Shown here one piece after another: positions 42,179 to 50,285 of a DNA stretch of 64,000 nt (position 1 is the stretch's first letter; every line of letters starts with the position of its first letter). Source of the DNA: Ohtaekwangia sp. (GTDB taxonomy: Bacteria > Bacteroidota > Bacteroidia > Cytophagales > Cyclobacteriaceae); NCBI GenBank assembly GCA_021155195.1, contig JAJNPV010000030.1, positions 248,001 through 312,000 of the forward strand, written 5' to 3'. A model generated the notes under the pieces. It saw nothing but the letters and a program-made list of their open reading frames with translations, ran no database searches and had not been told where the DNA came from. A program made the translations under genes and the position numbers.

Positions 42179-42607
42179 ATGAGAACCCTATTCGTACTTT
42201 TCACCCTACTCCTAATTTCAGGAATCGCTCAAGCTCAAAGCAGCAACGATTTAATGGTCAGTGGTGGCTTTGATCTTATAAAGACTGACTATAATGCTCC
42301 CTTTGATAAGGCACAAATAGGATTGGAGGCAAATTATTTTGTGGTTCGAAATTTCTCGGCTGGTGCCGGAATTGATCTTTGGACCGTTCGAAAAACTTCT
42401 TTTGTAATGGGAGCCCGGTGGTATCCTATGGATAATGTTTTTGTTCGCTTTCGCGGATTGATTGGCGCCAACGATGCAGCATTCGGGGCAGGATGGTCTA
42501 AGCCTATAAAAGAAAACTGGAGGTTTGAAGCGATGGGTGATTTTTATCTTGGCGAAACTGATTTTGCTATTCGCGCAGGTGTAAGTTACATTATTAAGAA
42601 AAAATAA
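42179..42607 (+). CDS. Small exported beta-barrel-like protein
   Basis: The 142-residue protein has a signal peptide (FVLFTLLLISGIAQAQ) and a beta-rich mature part with alternating hydrophobic residues (NYFVVRNFSAGAGIDL, SFVMGARWYPMDNVFVRFRG, FAIRAGVSYIIKK). The pattern suits a small outer-membrane beta-barrel. Specific function is unknown. 10 nt before the DinB gene. Confidence 0.8.
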   Translation: MRTLFVLFTLLLISGIAQAQSSNDLMVSGGFDLIKTDYNAPFDKAQIGLEANYFVVRNFSAGAGIDLWTVRKTSFVMGARWYPMDNVFVRFRGLIGANDAAFGAGWSKPIKENWRFEAMGDFYLGETDFAIRAGVSYIIKKK

Positions 42608-42617
42608 TAGGCTCTGA

Positions 42618-43094
42618 ATGAATCAGATAACAATTTTAGTAAACCAGTTTGAAACCATTTATAATGGCGAACCTTGGTATGGAAGCTCCATAGCTAAAAT
42701 TTTAGAAGACATAACAGAAGAGAATGCCTTTTGGGAACCAAAAGAAGGAGCTCATTCTATTGCTCAATTGATGTCGCACATAATCTACTGGCGACAATCG
42801 CTTATTAAAAAACTAGAAAATGATCTTGAGTATAAAGCTTCAATGAAAAGTGAAGATAATTGGAAAACCACTGAGAACTTAAAACTCCTAGAATGGAAGA
42901 ACATACTTAGTCAGTTTAAGGAATCGCAGAATAAGATCGTTACTCTCCTATCAAAAGAAGACGATTCATTTTTAGAAAAACCGTATTCAGCAAAGGCCAC
43001 TATGCACGAGCTTATCAAAGGGATTATTCAACATGATATCTATCACCTTGGTCAGATTGCTTACATAAAAAGCATAAAGAAAAAAAGGCTGTGA
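42618..43094 (+). CDS. DinB-family protein
   Basis: The 158-residue protein is a four-helix bundle of the DinB/YfiT class, with metal-ligand-like histidines in QLMSHIIYW and QHDIYHLGQIAYIKS. DinB-fold enzymes include thiol-dependent transferases and damage-inducible proteins with unknown reactions. The C-terminal HDIYHxGQI is characteristic. Ends at a bidirectional terminator shared with the superoxide dismutase gene. Confidence 0.88.
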   Translation: MNQITILVNQFETIYNGEPWYGSSIAKILEDITEENAFWEPKEGAHSIAQLMSHIIYWRQSLIKKLENDLEYKASMKSEDNWKTTENLKLLEWKNILSQFKESQNKIVTLLSKEDDSFLEKPYSAKATMHELIKGIIQHDIYHLGQIAYIKSIKKKRL

Positions 43095-43110
43095 AATCAC
43101 AACCTCTTTT
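43086..43110. terminator. Bidirectional terminator between DinB and superoxide dismutase genes
   Basis: AGGcTGTG-AAAT-CACAaCCT forms a stem of eight positions with one mismatch. It is followed on the plus strand by CTTTTG and preceded by a run of A, giving a T-run on the minus strand. It can end both convergent genes. Confidence 0.75.
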
Positions 43111-43128
43111 GTTAATAACGAAATTCAA

Positions 43129-43728
43129 TTATTTAAATCGCTTAGCAACTTCACTCCAGTTTACCACATTCCAAAAAGCAGCACAATAATCAGGTCTGCG
43201 GTTTTGGTAATTCAAGTAATAAGCATGTTCCCAAACATCCAATCCTAAAAGCGGTGTTCCATTAACTTCAGCAACATCCATCAACGGATTGTCCTGGTTT
43301 GGTGTAGAGGTAATCGCAAGTTTGCCGGAAGCATCCTTAATCAACCAGGCCCAGCCAGAACCAAATCGTCCGGCAGCAGCTGCATTAAATTTTGTTTTAA
43401 ATTCATCAAACGTTCCGAAAGCAGCATTGATTGCATCAGCTAAGGCACCCGTTGGTGCACCACCCGCATTAGCTGCCATGCTTGTCCAAAACAACGAGTG
43501 ATTATAATGTCCACCACCATTGTTGCGAACAGCCACCGGGTACTTGGAAATATTCTTGCATATTTCTTCAATGCTAAGATTTTCCTCTGGTTTACCGGCT
43601 ACGGCATTATTTAAATTAGTAACATATGCGTTGTGATGTTTGCCATGGTGAATTTCCATTGTGCGGGCATCGATATGAGGCTCCAATGCATTGAATACAT
43701 AAGGAAGCGCAGGAAGTGTAAAGGCCAT
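43129..43728 (-). CDS. Superoxide dismutase (Fe/Mn)
   Basis: I chose the ATG at 43728 (MAFTLPALPYVFNALEPHID), the usual start; upstream in-frame ATG at 43776 adds 16 unlikely residues. The 199-residue protein has metal ligands in HHGKHHNAYV, NHSLFW, and DVWEHAYYL. It dismutates superoxide in the cytoplasm. GGAPTGAL and FGSGWAWL are typical. Whether iron or manganese is used cannot be told here. Confidence 0.96.
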   Translation of the reverse strand: MAFTLPALPYVFNALEPHIDARTMEIHHGKHHNAYVTNLNNAVAGKPEENLSIEEICKNISKYPVAVRNNGGGHYNHSLFWTSMAANAGGAPTGALADAINAAFGTFDEFKTKFNAAAAGRFGSGWAWLIKDASGKLAITSTPNQDNPLMDVAEVNGTPLLGLDVWEHAYYLNYQNRRPDYCAAFWNVVNWSEVAKRFK

Positions 43729-43829
43729 AATTATTATTTTGTTTAGTTTATAAAGAGAACAAATATACAAATACAACCCACGCCCAGCCTGAAAAGTTTA
43801 ATGGAACGTGGATATTTTAGACGAGTGTA

Positions 43830-44174
43830 TTAAATCTTTCGTGTTTTATATCCCTCTTTCGTTAATATAGCCAGCACTTTATCACGTACATCTCCTTGAA
43901 TAAGGATCTCCCCATTTTTGGCAGAGCCTCCTACACCACATTTAGTCTTCAGTAATTTTGTAAGAGCCTCCAGATCGGAATGTGTACCCACAAATCCTGT
44001 AACTAATGTTACCTGCTTTCCAGCCCGGCCTGAATTGTCCATCATTACTCGCAGACTTTGTTTTGCAGGTGCCAATGTCTCAGCCTCCTCATCTTGTTTA
44101 TGCTGGTACGCAAATTCCTCACTAGTTGAATACACCACTCCTTCTCTCAATTTCCAATCATTTTTTTTGCTCAT
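43830..44174 (-). CDS. SUI1-domain translation initiation factor-like (YciH)
   Basis: The 114-residue protein has an N-terminal linker and a C-terminal SUI1 (eIF1-like) domain with GRAGKQVTLVTGFVGTHSDLEALTKLLKTKCGVGGS and IQGDVRDKVLAILTKEGYKTRK pieces. Bacterial YciH is thought to act in initiation fidelity. It begins 5 nt downstream of the J-domain gene stop on the same strand. Complete by length. Confidence 0.9.
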   Translation of the reverse strand: MSKKNDWKLREGVVYSTSEEFAYQHKQDEEAETLAPAKQSLRVMMDNSGRAGKQVTLVTGFVGTHSDLEALTKLLKTKCGVGGSAKNGEILIQGDVRDKVLAILTKEGYKTRKI

Positions 44175-44178
44175 CGTT

Positions 44179-44958
44179 TTAAAAATTATGAATCTTTAGA
44201 AAAAAGAAACTTAATAGAACCAGAAAAAAATTAACCACTCCTAAATTAAATCTAAACTCCGTACCCTTCCAATAAAACGTTCCCAATAACGAAGTAATCA
44301 GCAACACCAATGGTACAAATGAAAAATTTCCATAGATGGATAACAAAACTTTTGTTTTAAAATGCGTTCGTTCATTTTCCAAAATCATGGGCACAGAAAA
44401 AATCTTTGAAGTGTAAATGGTAATCTGTGATCCTTGCCGGAATTCGAGAGCAGTTTTTGGATTGAGGTTTACTGTTTCTCCATCTTCCAGTTGCAACTGA
44501 ATTGTGCGATCTCCTCGTAATTCACGTTTCAAATCAAGATTAATTACCTCCCGTTTTGTCTTTTCTGGAGGCAACGTATAGTCAGCAATTAACACTGCCG
44601 AAAATAGCAAGGCAATGCGCGAAGCCGTAAGCGCATAGGCTAAATTTGCCTGCATAAATTCCAGAATCTCCCTCTTTTTGGAAGTACTTGAATACGAGCC
44701 AGGTGGCCGAGGCCGATAACGTGGATCGCGATGAGGAATTGGATTGCTTGACCCGAGTAGCAATTGATCGTATTGAAACTTTTTTTGTGGATCACTTAAA
44801 ATCTCATACGCCTCATTTATCTCAATAAAAATGGCTGCTGCTTCTTTGGAGGGATTTCTATCGGGATGGAATTGCAAAGCCAACTTACGATAGGCTTGCT
44901 TTATTTCATATTCCTGCGCAGTGGTGGTAAGGCCCAATATGAAATAGTAATTCTTCAC
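44179..44958 (-). CDS. J-domain membrane protein
   Basis: The 259-residue protein starts with a DnaJ domain (residues 3-65) with HPD in LQFHPDRNPSKEAA. The C-terminal half has hydrophobic segments (near 100-115, and 210-255 with two helices). J-proteins recruit and stimulate DnaK; the membrane tail targets this one to the inner membrane. The J domain lacks the Gly/Phe and zinc regions of true DnaJ. 4 nt upstream of the SUI1 gene. Confidence 0.87.
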   Translation of the reverse strand: MKNYYFILGLTTTAQEYEIKQAYRKLALQFHPDRNPSKEAAAIFIEINEAYEILSDPQKKFQYDQLLLGSSNPIPHRDPRYRPRPPGSYSSTSKKREILEFMQANLAYALTASRIALLFSAVLIADYTLPPEKTKREVINLDLKRELRGDRTIQLQLEDGETVNLNPKTALEFRQGSQITIYTSKIFSVPMILENERTHFKTKVLLSIYGNFSFVPLVLLITSLLGTFYWKGTEFRFNLGVVNFFLVLLSFFFLKIHNF

Positions 44959-44984
44959 GACTTTAATCCTTTTTAAGTCAATAA

Positions 44985-45020
44985 AGTTAAAAAAACAAAG
45001 CCTCCCGAAATTCAGGAGGC
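44985..45020 (-). terminator. Terminator of universal stress protein gene
   Basis: On the minus strand GCCTCC-tgaatttcg-GGAGGC is followed by TTTGTTTTTTT, a good rho-independent terminator 24 nt past the stop of the gene at 45044. Confidence 0.85.
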
Positions 45021-45043
45021 TGAATAATCTGATTTATATACGA

Positions 45044-45895
45044 TTAACGCTTAACCACAAAAGTTAGTACTGGTCGTTTAGCATGTCCTACAACGTCTTC
45101 GGCAATGCTGCCAGCCATTACATGCGCAAATCCAGTTCGGCCATGAGTAGCCATAGCAATCAAATCCGCATCAATACTTTCCGCGAAGTAAATAATTCCA
45201 TCCTCTTCCGTAAGGTCGTTGAAGATGTTGGTGGTATAATTCTTTAGTCCTAACTTCTTGGCAAATTTTTCCATGTAGTTTTTAACCACATAATCCCGTT
45301 GAAAATCTCCTGGGGTATTAATGCGAACTAAATGTATTTTTGAATTATATAACTCTTGGGTCTTTTTAATCATGCGAGAGAAAATCTCCTCATCCTTATG
45401 CATGGCCGTGGCATATACGATATTCTTAAAATTAACTTTTGAAGGTTTTTTATGAATACTTAATACAGGACATTTTGCATGTCGTACTACGCGCTCCGTA
45501 TTACTACCAATTACCATTTCCTCTAACTTGGTTTTTCCGGATGTTCCCATCACCACCAAATCAACTTTCTGTTCAGTAATAATTGTACGCATTCCATGAA
45601 AAGCATTTCCTAAACGTAACTCCCCATTCACTTTTACTGCTGAAAAACGTGGATCAAGTACGAGCTTTTCTAATTGTGCCTTGGATTTCTCCAGAAGTTT
45701 GATGGTAAACAATTTGTCTTCCCAATTTTCCGAAGTGCGCCATTCTCCTGTAACAGAATAAGAACCCTCGGTTATCGCCTCCACAACATGCAGTAGGGTG
45801 ATTTCAGAATTTGCCTTCTTGGCAATCTCTACAGCAACTTCAAGTGCAGAAACAGAAATCTTAGAAAAGTCGGTTGGAACAAGTATTTTTTTCAT
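45044..45895 (-). CDS. Tandem UspA-domain universal stress protein
   Basis: The 283-residue protein has two UspA domains (about 1-140 and 155-283). Each carries a nucleotide-binding G-x2-G-x9-G(S) loop: MGTSGKTKLEEMVIGSNTERV and MATHGRTGFAHVMAGSIAEDV. It is cytoplasmic, with no helix for the membrane. Tandem UspA proteins bind ATP and help survival in stress; the signal is unknown. Stands alone with its own terminator. Confidence 0.93.
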   Translation of the reverse strand: MKKILVPTDFSKISVSALEVAVEIAKKANSEITLLHVVEAITEGSYSVTGEWRTSENWEDKLFTIKLLEKSKAQLEKLVLDPRFSAVKVNGELRLGNAFHGMRTIITEQKVDLVVMGTSGKTKLEEMVIGSNTERVVRHAKCPVLSIHKKPSKVNFKNIVYATAMHKDEEIFSRMIKKTQELYNSKIHLVRINTPGDFQRDYVVKNYMEKFAKKLGLKNYTTNIFNDLTEEDGIIYFAESIDADLIAMATHGRTGFAHVMAGSIAEDVVGHAKRPVLTFVVKR

Positions 45896-46036
45896 TAGTT
45901 AAAGTTTTAAATATCAAACGGTTGATCGATGTAATCATCCTAAAATTACAGAATTCACCTTGAATTTAAAACTTCACTGAATACAAAATGTGGACAATTC
46001 GGTTGATAAGTTGTTCAATTCTTTTTATTAATATTT

Positions 46037-46066
46037 TTTGTTGAAACATATCTGTCAACTACTTTC
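46037..46066 (+). promoter_or_regulatory. Putative Bacteroidota-type promoter
   Basis: TTTG (46037-46040) is followed after 19 nt by TACTTTC (46060-46066), close to the TTTG-N19-TAnnTTTG consensus. A start near 46072 is expected. It would drive the structured RNA candidate on the plus strand. Confidence 0.5.
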
Positions 46067-46071
46067 ATATC

Positions 46072-46349
46072 ACTAAGTTGATTTTTTATTCGGGTGATTA
46101 ACCCGCACCGAAAAACAAAGAATTATTTTCCACGGAAGATGATTACAAAAAAGCGGGGTGGGTTGGTATTGCCAACGTTGAACTTTCTTAGGAAAGTATG
46201 GCGAGTCAAGAAACGTAGGGCAGTTATTGTGAAGTAATTGAAGTGCGTTTTGCTGGAATAAAAGGCAGTTTAGCGTTGCGCTGCAACTACGGTTGTTGCA
46301 TAACAAGACGGGGAAAGTCAAGTAATTGATCTTTCCCCGTTTTCTTTTA
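46072..46349 (+). ncRNA. Candidate structured small RNA of about 275 nt
   Basis: This 457-bp gap (45896-46352) has no convincing protein frame, but holds a promoter-like site, several hairpins (CGGGT-GATTA-ACCCG at 46091-46105, ACTTTC-TTAG-GAAAGT at 46182-46197, a GTTGG/CCAAC pair) and a strong plus-strand terminator. That is the profile of a small RNA gene. I compared it with RNase P, tmRNA, SRP and 6S features from memory and none fitted clearly. It could be a divergent 6S-like RNA or a lineage-specific sRNA. Confidence 0.45.
46308..46348 (+). terminator. Strong rho-independent terminator of RNA candidate
   Basis: ACGGGGAAAG (46308-46317) pairs with CTTTCCCCGT (46331-46340); TCAA/TTGA extends the stem inside. 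TTTTCTTTT follows on the plus strand, while the minus strand has no T-run, so it serves a plus-strand transcript. Confidence 0.85.
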
Positions 46350-46352
46350 TGC

Positions 46353-46718
46353 TCAAGCCAGGGAGTCAGCCCTTTCTTTGCTTAGTGAAATATGCAAAGA
46401 CTTTTGAGCTTTTTCTTTGATCATTTGAATGTGAGCGTGTGCATCTTCAGGTTCTTCCGTCATCGAGCAAAGTAGTACTCCGTCTTCCGGATTATCAACC
46501 TGATGAATTTCCGCTACATCAATAAACCTCCATTCTACTTTCTCGACTTTGCTATTTAGGAAACAACGCTGCTCAAGCCAACCAATAACCGTTGCTTTTT
46601 CATAGGCCCAATTAACTTCATCGGCACGTATCAGTCGTACCTGTTCATCAAACTGAGGGGAATGTACTCCATCGCCACTCAGCACTTGAAAAACTAATTT
46701 TACGAGATACCAGTTCAT
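46353..46718 (-). CDS. DUF4288-domain protein
   Basis: The 121-residue protein starts MNWYLVKLVFQVLSGDG, the signature of DUF4288. These small cytoplasmic proteins have no known function. The centre (YEKATVIGWLEQRCFLNSK) and C-terminal helix are typical. It lies downstream of a short inverted repeat on the same strand and convergent with the RNA candidate terminator. Confidence 0.85.
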   Translation of the reverse strand: MNWYLVKLVFQVLSGDGVHSPQFDEQVRLIRADEVNWAYEKATVIGWLEQRCFLNSKVEKVEWRFIDVAEIHQVDNPEDGVLLCSMTEEPEDAHAHIQMIKEKAQKSLHISLSKERADSLA

Positions 46719-46758
46719 ATGTTCAATTTTATCTTGCGACCTTTTAAGATAATGTCCA

Positions 46759-46804
46759 TAGTCAATAGTCCATTGGAAGACTATCGACCATGGACTATTG
46801 ACTA
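46759..46804. repeat. 15-bp perfect inverted repeat, REP-like
   Basis: TAGTCAATAGTCCAT (46759-46773) and ATGGACTATTGACTA (46790-46804) are perfect inverted copies with a 16-nt loop that itself repeats GACTAT motifs. The right arm overlaps the stop codon of the LiaF-like gene. It looks like an interspersed palindromic repeat and may act as a terminator or RNA stabiliser. Confidence 0.75.
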
Positions 46805-47533
46805 ATTATAACTTTTGATATCAACCCCTCCGAACATTACAAACCCGGTAAGGATCAATTTCTTGTTTGAGCTATAGGCTTGTGGGGCACTTCGCTTATC
46901 ATCAACCCCACCCAATATGGCTGTTACATCAGATTTTAATTCCCAGTTGGATGGAATCACCAACTTTACACCACCAAAGAGCTGAACAATATCAATCACC
47001 ACCGTACCATTTATATCGGCTTGTGATAAATCAATATCGGCACCACCAAATACACAGGTTGTTTCTCCACCTTTAAAGTTTTTAGAAAACACTTTTCGCT
47101 TGTTACCTCCAAACACTGTGGTAAGATCGAAGTAATCCTCACCACCTTCATCTGACGTGATCACGCCATCACCCCAGCGTGCCTTTTTTGCTTCGCGCGA
47201 AGTTGAACCAAATACGGATCGGGCTACAATGAATACACCCACGATGATAACTCCAACAGGAAATGCATAACGATCAATGTCGTAAGGAAACCCTGGGATA
47301 TCATCAATCAGAAAAAATGATCCGATTAAAATCATAACTAACCACCCTATACCTTCGAACCCTTTATTTATACCAATGATTAATCCCAATGCTATCAACA
47401 TGGTCTTCCATGAAAAAAGCCAGTGTGGAAAGTAAAATAGATCGGCACGGTCAAGTAATAAAAACCCACCGATGGTCAGGATGATGGCACCCACCCAAAA
47501 GCTGCTGCTCATCTTTTTCTTGTCATTGCTCAT
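46802..47533 (-). CDS. LiaF-like membrane protein
   Basis: I chose the ATG at 47533 (MSNDKKKMSSSFWVGAIILT); another in-frame start at 47557 is possible. The 243-residue protein has four hydrophobic helices in residues 10-100 and then a beta-rich C-terminal LiaF-type domain (TTVFGGNKRKVFSKNFKGGE, FGGADIDLSQADIN, FGGVKLVIPSNW). These domains are found in envelope stress-response inhibitors. No kinase or regulator is encoded beside it, so its role is unclear. Confidence 0.87.
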   Translation of the reverse strand: MSNDKKKMSSSFWVGAIILTIGGFLLLDRADLFYFPHWLFSWKTMLIALGLIIGINKGFEGIGWLVMILIGSFFLIDDIPGFPYDIDRYAFPVGVIIVGVFIVARSVFGSTSREAKKARWGDGVITSDEGGEDYFDLTTVFGGNKRKVFSKNFKGGETTCVFGGADIDLSQADINGTVVIDIVQLFGGVKLVIPSNWELKSDVTAILGGVDDKRSAPQAYSSNKKLILTGFVMFGGVDIKSYN

Positions 47534-47658
47534 AATGCGTTGTGTTTGTTTACCCAAAGTAACGGGGTAAATGGCTGCATAAAGAGGCCTAATAGGCTAT
47601 CCACCATCAAAAGTCGGTGAAACCGGAGTTTTATAAGGGTGAAATTGGAAGGAGGTTG

Positions 47659-47751
47659 TTAACCGCAAAGACACAAAGGCGCAAACATCATTTGCTCCAA
47701 TAATCTAAAGAATGATAAACTTTTTCTTAGCCCTTGCGACTTAGCGGTTAA
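47659..47751. repeat. Degenerate long inverted repeat, MITE-like
   Basis: TTAACCGCAAAGACACAAAG opens and TTGCGACTTAGCGGTTAA closes a 93-bp stretch, with TTAACCGC/GCGGTTAA perfectly complementary and short GCAAA-type direct repeats next to them. This is a dispersed repeat type common in Bacteroidota (AACCGCAAAG...). It occupies most of the 227-bp gap between the LiaF-like gene and rseP, otherwise empty. Confidence 0.65.
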
Positions 47752-47760
47752 GAATTCTCT

Positions 47761-49125
47761 CTAATTCGAAAAGACTTTGATGATGTCGTTCGAAAAAGCG
47801 AATACCATAATCACTAATAATATGGCCATTCCAACTTTGATTGAATTCTCAAAGAATTTCTCAGAAGGTTCACGACCGCTAATCATTTCGTAAAGTAAGA
47901 ACATTACATAACCACCGTCCAATGCAGGAATAGGCAGCAGATTCATAAACGCCAGCACCATAGAAAGTAAGCCAGTCATTTGCCAAAAGCGTTCCCAGTC
48001 CCATTTTCCACCGTATGCCTGGGCAATACCAATTGGGCTGGATATTGATTTTCGTAGTGAAAGTTCTCCTGAGAAAATTTTCCTGAAAGCTTTAATCTGA
48101 ACGATGATTACATTAAACGCGCGGCCAGGACCTAACAACATAGACTCCCCAAGTGAATACTCTACTGTAGCTTGACCTTCTGTAGGTACAATTTCCATAG
48201 GAATCGCAAACCCTATTCCCTCTGCACCCTTAAAATACTCGGTATAGTGAAGAACTTGTTCACCACGTTTAACACCAAATTGTAAGGAATCGCCAGAGAA
48301 ACTGGTAAGGGCTTCTCTCAATTCATCATAATAGGTTATAGGTTTATTCTGAACTTCTACGATACGATCTCCTTTTTGAAGACCAATGCGGGCTGCAATT
48401 GTGTTCGGGGTAACCTCATCAATCACCGGTAATCTTCTTGGAAGTACAAAGCGAAATATTGATCCCTTCTTATCAAACTGTTCGATAAAATCGGTTGGGA
48501 TTGGAATTTCTACCTCCTGACCATCGCGCAACACGGTGTATGCTGAATTGTGCGACAACAATACATCGGGTTTAGCTACATCATCAAAATAGGTAACATC
48601 ATTGCCATTTATCTTAATGATTTGATCGCCTGTCTTTATTCCAATTTGCTCGGCAAGTTCCATCGCCTGCACACCACCATGCTTGTTTACATAGTCATTC
48701 AAAATATACTGATCCCCCAACCAAAATGTTATGCCAATAAAAATGAGAATACCCACTATCACGTTTACTATAATACCCCCAAGCATCACAATCAAGCGTT
48801 GCCAGGCTGGCTTAGCGCGAAACTCCCACGGTTGAGGTTCAGCTTTTAACTGCTCCTTATCCATGCTCTCATCCACCATGCCGGCAATTTTTACATACCC
48901 ACCTAGTGGAAACCAACCAATACCAAACTCGGTATCTCCTTTCTTATATTTCAATAAAGAAAAGTTTAATACATTAGCCATCGGGAACAGAAAGTCGAAG
49001 AAGAGATAAAACTTCTCCACCCGAATATTGAACATGCGAGCCGTTATATAATGACCCCACTCGTGTACTGCTATTAAAATTGAAAGGCTCAGCAGCAGCT
49101 GGGCCGTCATTATCATTCCTTCCAT
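47761..49125 (-). CDS. rseP: RIP metalloprotease RseP
   Basis: The 454-residue protein has the zinc site HEWGH at residues 21-25, two PDZ domains in the periplasmic part (about 165-330) and a C-terminal NLLPIPALDGGYV (LDG motif), with about four membrane helices. RseP cuts membrane anchors, for example anti-sigma factors, in the second step of regulated intramembrane proteolysis. The start overlaps the dxr stop by 1 nt (TGATG), so it is co-translated with the isoprenoid gene. Confidence 0.95.
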   Translation of the reverse strand: MEGMIMTAQLLLSLSILIAVHEWGHYITARMFNIRVEKFYLFFDFLFPMANVLNFSLLKYKKGDTEFGIGWFPLGGYVKIAGMVDESMDKEQLKAEPQPWEFRAKPAWQRLIVMLGGIIVNVIVGILIFIGITFWLGDQYILNDYVNKHGGVQAMELAEQIGIKTGDQIIKINGNDVTYFDDVAKPDVLLSHNSAYTVLRDGQEVEIPIPTDFIEQFDKKGSIFRFVLPRRLPVIDEVTPNTIAARIGLQKGDRIVEVQNKPITYYDELREALTSFSGDSLQFGVKRGEQVLHYTEYFKGAEGIGFAIPMEIVPTEGQATVEYSLGESMLLGPGRAFNVIIVQIKAFRKIFSGELSLRKSISSPIGIAQAYGGKWDWERFWQMTGLLSMVLAFMNLLPIPALDGGYVMFLLYEMISGREPSEKFFENSIKVGMAILLVIMVFAFSNDIIKVFSN

Positions 49126-50285
49126 CAGTAAATCAGTTCTTTTGCTTTAATTCTTGTCTCTTTATCTGTATTCACATAGTCCTCAAGTTCCGGACTAGCG
49201 ATATAATCCATTTTAGCTAAACATTGTTCCACAATTTCCGACATCTGCAGAAATCCGACCCGATCTTTCAAAAATTCCTCCACAGCTACCTCGTTCGCTG
49301 CATTTAGCACACAAGGCATATTTCCGCCCCTACTCAATGCCTCAAACGCGAGCGCAAGATTACGAAAAGTTTCCGTATCGGGCTTCTCAAAGGTGAAGGC
49401 TGGATAATTGGTAAAGTCAAAACGTGGAAAACTGCTTTTTAAGCGCTGTGGATAGCTCATTGCAAATTGAATGGGTAAACGCATATCGGGCAAGCCAAGT
49501 TGTGCTTTTATTGATCCGTCTTCAAACTGCACCATGGAGTGAATGATGGATTGCGGATGCACCACCACCTCCACTTGCTCTGCTTTCAAACCAAAAAGCC
49601 ATTTTGCTTCAATAACCTCTAACCCTTTATTCATTAATGAAGCCGAATCGATTGTTACTTTTGCCCCCATTGTCCAGTTAGGATGCTTAAGTGCTTGCGC
49701 TTTGGTCACCTTGGCAAGATCATTCTTTTTCATTCCCCGAAAGGGGCCACCTGAAGCTGTGAGGATTATTTTTTCAATGGGATTGTGAAACTCACCTACC
49801 ATACATTGAAAAATGGCTGAATGCTCAGAATCGATAGGATAAATATTTACACCTTTCTCCTTTGCCAACCGCGTAATTAACTCACCTCCCACTACCAATG
49901 TCTCCTTATTAGCAAGAGCAATATGTTTCCCTGCTTGAATGGCACGCATCGTTGGTTTTAACCCTGAGTATCCAACCAAGGCCGTTATCACCAAATCAAT
50001 GGTATCCATCTCAACGATTGTTGCTAATGCATTCTCACCGGCAAATACTTTAATGCCTAATGGTAACAACGCATCTTTCACCTCATTGTATAAATCTTCC
50101 TTTCCAATTACCACTGCATTGGGATTAAACTTCTTAGCTTGTTCAATCAGGAGAGTAGCATTATTCTGGGCGGTTAGCACTTCAACTTCAAAATCATCTG
50201 GATGTTGGTCTATTACTTCCAAGGCTTGTGTACCGATAGAACCTGTGGAGCCAAGTATCGCGATTGCTCTTTTTCTATCTGTCAT
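49125..50285 (-). CDS. dxr: 1-deoxy-D-xylulose-5-phosphate reductoisomerase
   Basis: The 386-residue protein begins AIAILGSTGSIGTQALEVID (NADPH site) and has the metal- and substrate-site segments PIDSEHSAIFQCM, ILTASGGPFRG, HPNWTMGAKVTIDSASLMNKGLEVIEAKWLF and the flexible loop. It converts DXP to MEP in the non-mevalonate isoprenoid pathway. Its start overlaps the upstream glycosyltransferase stop by 4 nt. Confidence 0.97.
   Translation of the reverse strand: MTDRKRAIAILGSTGSIGTQALEVIDQHPDDFEVEVLTAQNNATLLIEQAKKFNPNAVVIGKEDLYNEVKDALLPLGIKVFAGENALATIVEMDTIDLVITALVGYSGLKPTMRAIQAGKHIALANKETLVVGGELITRLAKEKGVNIYPIDSEHSAIFQCMVGEFHNPIEKIILTASGGPFRGMKKNDLAKVTKAQALKHPNWTMGAKVTIDSASLMNKGLEVIEAKWLFGLKAEQVEVVVHPQSIIHSMVQFEDGSIKAQLGLPDMRLPIQFAMSYPQRLKSSFPRFDFTNYPAFTFEKPDTETFRNLALAFEALSRGGNMPCVLNAANEVAVEEFLKDRVGFLQMSEIVEQCLAKMDYIASPELEDYVNTDKETRIKAKELIY

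Noticed and set aside
46073..46321. An 82-codon frame on the minus strand in the gap near 46.2 kb
   Set aside because: Composition is not protein-like and it lies over hairpins and a plus-strand terminator; a small RNA explains the region better.
46072..46349. tmRNA, RNase P RNA or SRP RNA identity for the structured region
   Set aside because: Their conserved motifs (tag frame with CCA end, GAGGAAAGUC, SRP tetraloop) were not found.
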